From the NCBI GenBank assembly GCA_963932465.1, contig OZ010786.1, forward strand, positions 599,343,038 through 599,407,037: a stretch of DNA of 64,000 nt, read 5' to 3'. This document shows positions 45,006 through 55,820 of this stretch, piece after piece (position 1 is the stretch's first letter; every line of letters starts with the position of its first letter). The DNA comes from Maratus speciosus (Eukaryota; Arthropoda; Arachnida; Araneae; Salticidae). A program made the translations under genes and the position numbers. The notes below the pieces were generated by a model. That model saw nothing but the letters and a program-made list of their open reading frames with translations, had not been told where the DNA came from and searched no databases.

Positions 45006-46603
45006 TATTTCATAAACAATTCCTTCTAATTCTTGGAAGCATTTTATGGAGTATTATAGAGTCTACTTAAACATGATCAAATATTTCAAAAATTTCCCAA
45101 ATGAATGAATAACTTCACTTTTCAGCATTTTCTCAATGAGTAAAAACAATTACAAATGGGTCAGTTTTTCCATATTCCATGGGTTTTTTTTTTTTCAAGA
45201 ATTGATACTATTGATTCCATACAGAGTCGATAACCAGATTTCACTCACACCAAATCAAGACCCACGTTTTGGGTTGATCTAATTTTTTTTATTGAAGGTC
45301 GGGTTAAGTAATTGTTTTAGTTTCGGATTGAGTTTGATTCTCGCAGGTTGGGTTTGAGTTAACCTGATTTTTCAAAAGAAAATCCAGAATACATTTTTAG
45401 ATAAAAAAAAAACTACATATTTGAATATGAATGATTCTATATTTGTTCATTTTTTTTTTTTTTTTACATAAAAAATAAATTTTGCATTAGAGATATCATT
45501 ATGGTTCATTTTTTCATAATTACAATTAATTGTGGATTACTTTTCTTTAATTGCAGTTTTCAGGTCATATTCCGATTCAAACATTTCGGTTTTGGGTCGA
45601 ATTGCAAGCCAGCGAAATTCTTTCTGTCGGTTTCACGTCACATTTTTTTTTTTTTTGTGTGTGTGTGTGTGTCTGTGTGTGTGTTGAGTTTGGTTCACTT
45701 TAAATAGATATTGCATAGTCAGGTCAGATGTAACATGTGTTAGGTTCATGTTAAATCACTGCTAATTTTTTTAAGAATTTATTTATTAATTTTTTTTTAA
45801 TGTAAGATTTGTGTGAAAACTAATTTTTTTGTGGTTTGTATTGGGTTTTGATTCTTGTGGTTCAGGCCTGGGTTAAATAGCAGAATATTGTTTCAGATGA
45901 AGAAATGAATATGAATATTTGAATATGAATGAGTATAAATTAATTTTCAATATAAGTGATAAAATTCATATTAAAGATAGAATTGTACACTATTTTTCTA
46001 AAGTGCATTAAAATATTGATTAATTTTATTTTGGATTTTGGGTTGGACTCATGTCAAAGTTGGGTTCAAGTGGCATATAACCCAACCTATGCAGGGTTCC
46101 AACTTCTTAATAATCTGCAGTCTGTGACAAATTGATTGGACTGACATTAGGCACTTGTAACTCCACCATGATTATTTAACATTAAAAAAAAAAAAAAATT
46201 ATATCCCTATCTATGAGAAAGAAAATGTCATTTCAGATCCAAACTAGATCTCTTCCAAACAACTAGAGGAAGACCGCTGCAAGCAATGGGGAGGGGGATG
46301 CTGTTTGTGCTCATTCTTTAGGTCTATTTTTCACTAAAATATAGTTTAATAATTAAAAGAAAAAGTTGAAAGGATATACCATAAGCATACTCGCTAGATT
46401 AAATATTTTGAGCCTTGGTTATGATTAAAATGTGTACTAATAATTTTGCTTTATAGTTCTGTTATATATGATTGTTTCTGTCAGCTCAATATCTTCTATA
46501 TTTTCTCTCATAAATTTCGTCATATCTTTAATTGCATTATTTTTCAATTATTTTTTCTTTGCAGCCTAAAAGTTTATGTTGTTGTCATGCTTGAATTTAT
46601 GTG

Positions 46604-46638
<35 letters not shown>

Positions 46639-46648
46639 CCTTTTCAAG
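45006..46648. other. Intron D-E, second part; microsatellites and a GGGTT-rich decayed repeat
   Basis: Words GGGTTGA, GGTTGGGTTTGAGTT and AACCCAACC recur between 45260 and 46110, resembling the subterminal word arrays of the other hAT-like elements, but no ends could be fixed. A (GT)n microsatellite lies at 45656-45684. A 34-T run (46605-46638) stands directly before the exon E acceptor. Confidence 0.5.
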
Positions 46649-46737
46649 ATTACTGATTCCTTTTAAAAGAGCACCCAATAGAAATTCAACTGATTGGGAG
46701 AAACTTGATTTCATTGTTGATGAACTGGCAAAAAATA
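46649..46737 (+). CDS. LMBRD1: LMBRD1-like exon E
   Basis: The exon is 89 bp between CCTTTTCAAG and GTAAGTAAAA. It completes a Gly codon and ends after the first base of a Lys codon. It encodes LLIPFKRAPNRNSTDWEKLD and FIVDELAKN. The N-x-S-T-x-W-E-K motif is strongly conserved in the luminal loop of LMBRD1, and NST is a glycosylation sequon. The acceptor AG is CAAG, preceded by a pure 34-T tract. Confidence 0.92.
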
Positions 46738-49700
46738 GTAAGTAAAAATTTTTTAGCTGATTGTTTATGAATAATTAAAATTTTTATTTTTATTTAATGA
46801 TGCTATTGTTTGTTTCCCCTGATGATCTCAAATTCTTCCAACCCAAAGTTTCTCAAGGTTTTTTCAAGTGGTGACCATATTTTTATACTCTGGAGACCAT
46901 TTACATAATACTTTTATGTTTCCTCTAAGATTTTCATTAATAATGTGTAATGTTTAATATGCAGTTCTTTTGAATCCCCCCCCCCCCCCCAAGCCTTTTT
47001 GGATTTGGAAATCTAAGAAGAGCACAAGGGCATGCCTTGGGATCCACTAATGGTCTTCAGATTGCATTTTACAAAATATTTTTCCCAATAAAATTAATGT
47101 TTTTTAATTGTCTAAGAAAACTTATATTATGTAGAAAGTGCATGTGGATATGTTCAGGAAGTTAGGAGGAAAAGCTGGAAAATAGCTGTTACATATTTGA
47201 TTTATATAGATTTCAATATGACCTTTTAACTCTTATCTGCGTTTGCTACTAAATTTTGTAATGTAAAATTTAACCACTGAACTTTACACTAGTGTGAATT
47301 TCCACCTACCAAAATTTCAAATATAGGCGTTTCCTGAAAGCATTCTTTCATTAACTTTCGTGCATTTTTCATTAACAGACTGAAATTTTTGATAAAAATA
47401 AATATCACTTCCGAATTCATCATTAAATTTCATATACAAATCTTGTGTTATATTTCATTTTCATCACTATATTGCCAACAAAGTTACATGCAGTGTTATA
47501 CTAAAAAAATAACCAGAGCTAAAAATATGCTATAAGCAGATCATATAAGGTAGAGAGTATATATTTTAGCTTTACATAAGAAACAGAGGGTATATGGAGG
47601 TTCTTAAAAAAATACAGAAGGTATATGGCATGTACCCCTGTATATACTCCTCTACATCACTGGTTATATGCAGTTGAAGTGACACTATCCCAAGTTACAC
47701 TACAGTGTAAAGTGCATCATCAATTTCATCCATTCATATTTTGTTCCTATTTATTCTTAACTTCATTTTTAATGTATCATTTAACTTTTATCTGATGAAA
47801 TTCTATTTCCACCTAGTCATCAGTTCTACCATCAGTCTTTATCATAGCTGTTAAACTTTCATATCTTTTACCCTTTTGTTTCATTCTTTCAAACATTTTA
47901 AATGATGTAATGCGCCATTTGTACTCTAGATGGCATTAGTGCATCAATGCAAAACATGCTCGTTTTCCCCACTAATTCTTATTTACTCAGTTTTGTAATC
48001 ATGCATCATCACTTTCATAGTTTGATCCATTCATATTTTATTTTTGTTTATTTTTAACTTCATTTTTAATGTATCATTCATTTTTTATCCGATTAAAAAA
48101 AAAAAATTAAACTTTAATATCTTTTATCTTTTTCTCTTCAGTTTCGTTCTTTCAAACATCATCATTTCACAGCATATTGTAAATATTGTTTATCACAAAT
48201 TGAAAAGGATTGGCCATTGAAATATATCCTACTCATAGCACGAACAAAGCAAATTTTCCCAACTTTTTGATGCAATTGTAATGAGTCATATTTTTTAAAC
48301 TCCAAATTTTTGAAAAAATGTTAGTCTTGGAAGCAAAATGTCTTTAATTTTGATAGCCGCAGATTAGCAATTGTAAAATTGTCAGGCAATTGATTGCTCT
48401 TTCTACCTACTCAAAAGATAAATTCTATTGTAAATATTGCATTGCAAGGGGTGAAAAAAAAAAAGTATAATGCTAATTAAAGTTGTTTTCACAAGGCTGT
48501 TTATGTACACTAATTAAACTGTGAGATCACTTTGACGGTGATGACAGATTCTAATCTGCAAAATAAATCAAATTGGCTCTCGAGAGCTTTGGTAGATTTA
48601 TTCAGATGTAACACAAATACCAGCCAGTTCTCCTTTAAAAGACTTCCACCAAGAGATATCCCACATGTAGCTCTATACTTTTTATGCATTAATCTTAGGA
48701 ATTAAAATCAACACCAGCAACATAATACATTTTGAAGTTACATATGTATATTTATTCTTGTTACATGGAATATACAATATTTTTTAATTATGAATAACAC
48801 AAACTACTTTTAAAATGAACAAAAAAAAAATTCCCCTTGAGTGTTCGTGTTAACGAGGTTTGACTGTATATACATATTTCAAGAAACAGTGTTACTTTAT
48901 CTATTTTTAAAAGTATATGTTTTTTTTTTTTTTTTTGACTGAATCTTTTTAAATCAAAGAACTGGATTTTAATCTCAATATATTTGTCATCACTTTAGTT
49001 TAACAAACGCTACATAAACTTATATATTTTTCACGTTCAAATTTTTGCTCAACTTATGTTATAGGTTTATTTAAGAGAAGAAATCATACACTACAATCTT
49101 TCTACTTAAGACGGGGACCTATATAGTGTATGCTTACATTTGTGTAGTTTGGCAAGAACCAACTTTATGCACAGTTAAGAAGCATAAAGCTTAAATTGTT
49201 TTAGATTAAATAATGCAATTGCAGGTGGTTTCCTATTTAAAATGATTTCCGAGCTCCTTCAGCTTCATCGCTTCCCCATGGATGTAGGATGTGTGCAATT
49301 ATTTCATCGAATGACATGCGCTTCAAGAGTCTTTGCCAGTTGCGTCATACTGCTGATGGAATGTCTTATTGCTTCCTTTGAAATCTTCCTCGAATCCTTT
49401 TCACAAATCATTTTAAATTTTAGCCACGTTTTAATAAAATTTAATTCTGAATGTACAAGTTTTTTAAGTCAGTCAGTTACTGACAGAGATTCACTGAGGT
49501 GGTATCTTGTTCTAGTAAGATTTGCCGTTCTCTTTTAATTTTCAAAGAGTTCAAATTACTTTGTGTTTTTATTCTTCCGGGTTTAGTATAATTGATTAGA
49601 CAATTTTTGCTTAAGATGGTTAAAAGGAACTTCATTTCTCCTAGTTCAAAATAGAAAAATAAAGAAGATTTGTTTATTAAAAAAAAAATTGTCATTATTT

Positions 49701-49778
49701 TTGCTTTGATTCTATTTTGATTTCAAAAACTTTGGTAAGAAATTTAATTTATACTTTCTCTTTACATGATCACAAAAA
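46738..49778. repeat. Intron E-F, first part; diverged tandem duplication and a short MITE
   Basis: A C-run lies at about 46978-46990. The CAGTG-ended short repeat (copy 2 of the 31685 family) is at about 47506-47662. From 47710 to 48190 a unit of about 290 bp is present twice in diverged form (landmarks CATCCATTCATATTTT or GATCCATTCATATTTT, then TAACTTCATTTTTAATGTAT, then TTCTTTCAAACAT). The ORF at 49242-49538 has no recognisable similarity and is probably chance. Confidence 0.45.
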
Positions 49779-50065
49779 CCCAGAAGCAGAATTTTCTGCG
49801 TCAGACTGCAGCAAACAAAAATTTATCTGTGACCCAATAAACCTACTATCATAAGAAATAACAGAAACACTTAAAGTAAGCAAAATTTCCATTTATAAAG
49901 AATATATATAATAAGGATACAACAAATACCATAAATCTAGAGACTTAAAGCAAATTTCAGCTATTTTTTAAGCCCAGCATTTATTTTTAAGTTGGTGGAT
50001 TAATCTGCAAGGTTTAAAATAATCTGCAGCACCCGCTTCCGTGCTGCACTGTTTCTGCTACTGGG
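49779..50065. mobile_element. Small MITE with CCCAGTAGCAGAA ends, 287 bp
   Basis: The left end CCCAGAAGCAGAATTTTCTG and the right end in reverse complement CCCAGTAGCAGAAACAGTGC form an imperfect inverted repeat. CTGCAGCA words lie inside both ends. Partial relatives are at about 4485-4580 and 7880-7947. No target duplication is evident. Confidence 0.55.
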
Positions 50066-50288
50066 GAATACATTAGTGTGAGTTATTATTGCTCTTTTTT
50101 TAAATACACAATTTAAAACGTACATGGTCATCCTTTCTATTATGACAGAATTCTGAAGGATTTCAAATTATAATTATGACAGCTCCTAAGTTTTTGAATG
50201 ATCTTTTAACTGGCAGAAATTATTAAATGGCATGAATTAAATTTTACCACATTTGTCAACCATCAATTAGATGGCATCATTACAAATA

Positions 50289-50936
50289 CAGTAGACTCCC
50301 TAAAATCTGCACACAATCACAAATGTAAACAATGAAATTTTCAGTTAAGATGTAGGTGCAAAATTACAGAATTTTTTACTTTTATATAATTCTGTATGTA
50401 TTTTAATGTGTAATTCTCGATAATATGACTGAATTTGTGGTTTTTCATGAAGGAAGTATTAATTTCTTTCTGAAAAAAAAAAAAAAATCAAGATGTTGCT
50501 GATATCACTGGTAATCACAATTTTTCGATTGAATATAAGTATGTATTAATCAAGCTTTTTTGGTTATTAAGATTGGTTAAACCTGAAATAAAACTTTCTT
50601 ACTTTATGATTTTTATGTGTATTAATAGGGTACCTTTATGAGAAAGTTTCATTGTGTAATTCATGGAAAATGTATCTCATCTTTATTATACATTATTAAT
50701 TATTTACTTGACCTTTACTTTTAATCATTTTTAAAATTATCTTATTTTTATCATTTTAGTTCATTAATTATTTTAATATTTTACTACATTGTAATCATTC
50801 ATTATAATTTGGATTTCATAATTACATTCAAATTACTGTTTAAAAATGTAAACAAAGCAATGACCAGAAATCTGCAAAATTCTAAAATCTGCACAATCTC
50901 TTGTCCCAAGCTGTGCGGATTTGAGGGAGTCCACTG
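50289..50936. mobile_element. mariner-type MITE (copy 2, uninterrupted), 648 bp
   Basis: The ends are CAGTAGACTCCCTAAAATCT and, in reverse complement, CAGTGGACTCCCTCAAATCC, between TA dinucleotides (50287-50288, 50937-50938). The interior is parallel in reverse orientation to the element of 12575-19809 with its two insertions removed. The BEL/Pao target ATCAT appears here once, as ATGAT at 50606-50610. Non-coding. Confidence 0.9.
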
Positions 50937-51083
50937 TATTATTATTTTTGTTTGTTTTATTTTTTCACAAAAAGCTTGATATTTTATTATATTAATTTTT
51001 TTTAATCTAAATTAGCTTCATTGAAGCTGCAATCTTTTATATTTTTGGGGGACTAATTTAATATATATTTCTTTCTGTTACAG

Positions 51084-51157
51084 AGGGTAGAGATGCTCTT
51101 TCTTTTGTTATTCATGTCCTGACTGTTTATGGCATGGTTAACCTTATAATGTATACT
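51084..51157 (+). CDS. LMBRD1: LMBRD1-like exon F
   Basis: The exon is 74 bp between TTCTGTTACAG and GTAAGTATGC. It completes a Lys codon and ends in phase 0. It encodes GRDALSFVIHVLTVYGMVNL then IMYT, a membrane helix. This is the position of the LSF...L...GM...YT segment in LMBRD1. Confidence 0.88.
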
Positions 51158-51730
51158 GTAAGTATGCTTGTTATGTCTGTCATTCTTTTAAATTAAATTT
51201 GTTTATCACAAAGAGAATCTATGAATATCTCAGTGGACCCATAAAACCCTACAAAATCTAAATTATCATAAAATATATAACTCCTAACACTTATTTATTT
51301 CAAAACCTTCAAAATTATTTTGCATTTATTTTAAAGCATTAAAGTACATATATAACTACTGTTATTAATGTAGCCATCTTTTATTATTAAAAATGTAAGA
51401 CCTTATCTCTGTTATGTTTAGTTATGACAATTTAAGATTTAAGAATCTATTTTAAAATATGTTTGGCACAAGGACATTTATTTGGAAATTTTGATATGTT
51501 GAGGTAATTCATCAAAATATATCGAGTATATTTTCACAATTTATTTCAGTATAGTCAGGTTTCAAGTAGCTTTTGTCTAAGCTGAGCAATTTGTCTAATC
51601 ATTAAAGTAAAATCAAATTCTTTCTCAAATTCAAGCCAACTTGAAATAATATTGGTACTAGATTCATCGGGGAACGCTGATTCTAAAACACTTTTTCTAC
51701 CTCCCTAATGTGTACCCTCTGTTTTCGTTT
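51158..51730. other. Intron F-G, first part; nothing recognised
   Basis: AT-rich intron sequence without repeats or ORFs that I can interpret. Confidence 0.5.
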
Positions 51731-53080
51731 TACCTTCTTCTATCTTCAATAGAAGGAAGTATTGTAATCGAAATTTTTTTCGACGGATTTACACGTTTTA
51801 GGGGTCAGATATCCCCAAAAACACGTTTATAGAAAATGTCTGCCTGTCCGTCTGTCTGTCGCCATTGTACTGTCAAAAAGTGTATGAAGTTATGCATAGA
51901 ATTGATCCAATTTTTTATTTTAAGTTTTTGGCTATGGCAAGCAGGTCCTCCCTGAATTTGGAAAAAATTTGCCCATAGGGGGCGCTGTAATAGTGATTTT
52001 TGTGCAATTATGAATATTGTACCATCAAAAGATGTATGAAGTTATGCATAGAATTGAACCAAATTTTTATTTTAAGTTTTTGTCTATGGCAAGCAGGTCT
52101 TCCCTGAATTTGGAAAAAAATTGCCCGTAGGGGGCGCTGTAATAGCGATTTTTGTGCAATTTTGAATATTGTACCATCAAAAGGTGTATAAAGATATGCA
52201 TAGAATTGAACCAATTTTTTATTTTAAGTTTTTGGCTATGGCAAGCAGGTCCTCCCTGAATTTGGAAAAAATTCACCGGTAGGGGGCTCTGTAATAGCGA
52301 TTTTTGTGCCATTTTGAATATTGTATCATCGAAAAGTGTATAAAGTTATCCATAGAATTGAACCAAATTTTTTGTGTTTGTTTTTGGTCATGGCATGAAG
52401 GTCCTCCCTGAATTTGGAAAAATTCCACGAGAAGGGGGTGCTGTAATTGCGATGTCTGTACCATTTTCATTAATTTACCATCGAAAAGTGTATGAAGTTA
52501 TACATATAATTGAACCAATTTTTTTGTGTATGTTTCTGGGTATGGCAAGCAAGTCCTCCCTGAGTTTGAAAAAAAATCTGCCAGAAGGGGAGCACTGTAA
52601 TAGCGATGATTGTGCCGCTTACTTTATTGTACCATCGAAAAGTATATAAAATTATGCATACAATTGAACCAAAATTTTTGTGCATGTTTTTGGCTTCAGC
52701 CAACAGGTCCTCCTTGAATTTGGAAATATTGCGTAGTAAAGGAGCTCTGTGATAGCAATTTTTGTATACTTTTCTTGACTTTTCGTAGTTCTATTGTCCA
52801 TCGGCGGCTTGTGCAGCGGCGAGAACTCGCTTCCTGCTAAGCTGGTATTCGCAAACAGCTGGTAACAACAGAATAAGTAAAAACTATTAATTTTAACAAA
52901 TATCATGATATAGATTAAATCGTTTTTAGTTCGTTTAATTGACTGAAGCAGAAATTTAAGATGAAAATCAAAGTTGCTATAGTATTGAACTAATAATATT
53001 GAAGTATTAACATGTGTAACTAGTTTTTGAAACATTAAGATGCATAAGATAAAAGAAAGTTTTGGGATTGGCACATCCAA
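51731..53080 (+). mobile_element. HINE/pearl-like element with ~152-bp tandem repeats
   Basis: In order: a near-perfect hairpin (CTTCTTCTAT at 51734, ATAGAAGGAAG at 51749); a second hairpin (GTTTTAGGGG facing CCCCAAAAAC, 51796-51826); a (GTCT/GTCC)n tetranucleotide run at 51838-51860; six tandem units; then a unique tail that ends ATAAAAGAAAGTTTTGGGAT near 53080. Unit landmarks (TGTATGAAGTTATGCATAGA) lie at about 51881, 52033, 52185, 52337, 52489 and 52633. Units carry GGCAAGCAGGTCCTCCCTG and GGGGGCGCTGTAATAG. This architecture is the one described for non-autonomous Helentrons (HINE, bivalve pearl). The overlapping ORFs at 52008-53080 are artefacts of the repeat. Confidence 0.6.
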
Positions 53081-53646
53081 CTAGTTTTAATATTTGTTGC
53101 AATTTTTTGTTATTGTTTTTAGAATAGTTATTGATCTAAATTTAACTATTGGTGATAGAAACTCATAAAACAAATGTATTATATAGAGTCTTAGAAAAGT
53201 CTAAAACAAAATTTTAACTTGGTTTATTTCTAAATAGCCTTTATGAAATAAAGCCAGATATGGATTCAGGCTAGCATGTTAGTTGGCTAAATAAAAACAA
53301 ATAAAGAGATAAAAAAATAAAAGTGGGAACGAGTTCTGCAAAATATCAAAATACAAATAGCAAGTTACACAGAAAATTTTTAATTCTACGATAGCATCAT
53401 TCAGAGTGTCACTTAAAGAAAATAAAAACTTACAATTAGGTGATTTCAATCTTTTCTTTTCTCTCCAAATAAAATATTTTGTTGTGATATGACACAATGG
53501 CAATTGACACCGAGTATTTGAAATGTTATAAAAAATAATGTATGCGTAAGATGTTTTTCTTTATTGCAATATAATCTGTTAATTATTATGTTGTAGAATT
53601 TAGTCTTTCGGTTTATATTTTATTATTCTTTCCAAAATTCTTCTAG
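53081..53646. other. Intron F-G, last part; nothing recognised
   Basis: AT-rich sequence leading to the exon G acceptor. Nothing recognised. Confidence 0.5.
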
Positions 53647-53772
53647 GCTGTGGGTCTTGCTTCTTTTCCTATTAGCCTTATAAAAGGCTTTAGATCTCTT
53701 GCTGTTGAAGAACAAATCTTATCTGACAATCAATCAAGTACACAGGCAAAAATCAATGCTCTGCGAAACAAG
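53647..53772 (+). CDS. LMBRD1: LMBRD1-like exon G
   Basis: The exon is 126 bp (42 codons), in phase 0 at both ends, between AAAATTCTTCTAG and GTAAGCTT. It encodes AVGLASFPISLIKGFRSL followed by the cytosolic stretch AVEEQILSDNQSSTQAKINA and LRNK. The P-x-x-LIKG(F/T)RS motif is highly diagnostic of LMBRD1 and related LMBR1-domain proteins. Confidence 0.93.
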
Positions 53773-55471
53773 GTAAGCTTAAATTGCTATATCAATCTGA
53801 CTTAAAAGGACCTGTATGTAGAGTCAGTTATTGACAAATTTTTATGAAATGCAATCTTTTTGAAAACACTCAAATATAGAAAAAGCAACTTGTTTTGAAA
53901 GTGTAAATCCTTCTTCATCTTGTTAAAGTATGAACTTGACTGAAGTTTTGCTTTCATTTTGATAATAATTGTATATCTTTTAAACTGAAAAAGAAATAAT
54001 TTATAAAAAACAGTATCAGGGTTTTTATAGTCCTTGAAAGAACCAGGCATGAAAGAGTTCCTCTTAAAGGAGGAATTCCACATTTTTAAAAGCAAATTTG
54101 GACATTCTCTGGATTGATGCAAAAATGCAAAGGAAACATTAAAAGCATATGGGAGGGGTGTGTCTAAAAAACTTAATAATTAGACATTTTGTCTTCTCAA
54201 ATCTTTGGAGTCTGTTTCTGAATTGCTGCACTATCAAATCAAAGGCGTGCTTTCATATAAGCATCTGAAAGTCATGTAAATTAAGTTCTTTAACTAAGGA
54301 AAAGAAGTTTCCATAAGTTTCTTTTTGGAATAGAATATTTTATTCTATTTATAAAACACTTCTGGGTAATTTCGGTGATGCATTTTGTATATTTTGTGCC
54401 AATTTTTACATGTTTTTATTTAACATCGCGCACATGTTCTCTGTTGATGACAGAGTAATATTCATGTATTTTCAGGGCTGTAGCTCATCAGGGGCAAAAA
54501 CAACTATTCACATTTTTGATTAAAATAACACACCCAACGAACCATTTTTGTTCAAATTTGGTACTTTTTCATTGTTGATTACAATGCATATTTAAAGTTA
54601 AGCATTTTAAGTATTTTTAAAGCTGTACCTTTCTAGAGATAGGTTTCAGGGGCAAAAACCCTTCTTTTATTTTTTAATTAAATGTATATGTAATCCCTGA
54701 AGATTTCTAAAATGCTATTGTTATTGCTATACTTTCATTAGTGCTCACTCTAGAATCAAAAAATGGCCGGATGGTAGTAACTAATAAAGGCATAGCTAAA
54801 GTGAAAAAAAGGCACTAGTTAAATAAAAAAAAAAATGCATTATTTCAAGTGGAATATTCTGTTTTTTAACCATTTGGAAAAATGGTTATTGTCCTCATCA
54901 GGGTATGAAATCAAAAGCATATCTGAAGCTTTTTATTAGTTGAATCCGCATTTTATTCATTTTCTGATTGGTTTATACAGTAATCTGTACTTTCCCTTTA
55001 CTTTCAACAGAGATGGATACTTCTGTTGCCACTATGACAAAAGAATAATAAAAACTACAAAAAAAAAATTAATAACTCAGAAACAAATTCAGATACAGTT
55101 TTCAAACAAATTGCATTTAAAAGTACATTTTTTTCTCTATACGACGGTGTAAAAAGTAATATTGTGGGATGTTTAGAAGTTTAAGAATGAAATTTCATTT
55201 AAAATGGGTCGTCAGATTTCCAAGAAATCTGACGATTGAAAAAGTCTTTTCCCGGACAGCCAATGAAATGCTTGGATAATACGTAAGTTTCAGGAAATCT
55301 GATGAGTCACAGGCGATTTTTGTCACTTGCAATTTTTACGTGTAATAACACTATTAATGTTTAATTCATGGCGTACGTAATATAGGATCAACTCCGTGCG
55401 ATTTTTTATGTCTTAAATTTTAGTCTTTGAAAAAATCATTTTCCAAATGGTCGTTGTAATTTGTTAAATTG

Positions 55472-55503
<32 letters not shown>

Positions 55504-55820
55504 TACCAATAAACAAAATTTAATAATCTCCTGTGTTTTTCATAAAGAAATAAAAAAGGTCTATGATTCTTGCAAGCTTTCAAAGCACATTGATTTAGAA
55601 ATACTCTGGTAATGGGGAAGATTCTTACAAGAAATCTCTGGATACAATTAAAGCTGCAATTCACTATTTAAAAAAAGTGTATTGCATTTTGCCAATTTTA
55701 TAACAGGCAGAGACCTTTACCAGAGGCAACACCCTTAAATAATGGCCTAGAGGGAACACAAACTGCATTACTTAATTAGTTTTTAATTGAACTATTAACA
55801 AAACTACCTTCGTAAATTTT
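53773..55820. other. Intron G-H, first part; decayed repeats
   Basis: At about 54012-54090, CAGGGTTTTTATAGTCCTTG resembles the hAT-like terminus at 62259. At about 54985-55190 there is a copy of the module described at 29620-29800 (AACAGAGATGGATAC, ACAGTTTTCAAACAAATTGC, ACGACGGTGTAAAAA). A 32-T run lies at about 55471-55502. No gene. Confidence 0.45.

Noticed and set aside
45260..46110. Possible hAT element with GGGTT/AACCC words
   Set aside because: The word repeats are suggestive, but no inverted ends or target duplication could be identified, so I do not call an element.
52008..53080. Overlapping minus ORFs with similar peptides (52008-53080)
   Set aside because: They are read-through frames of the 152-bp tandem repeat; the peptide similarity comes from the DNA repeat.
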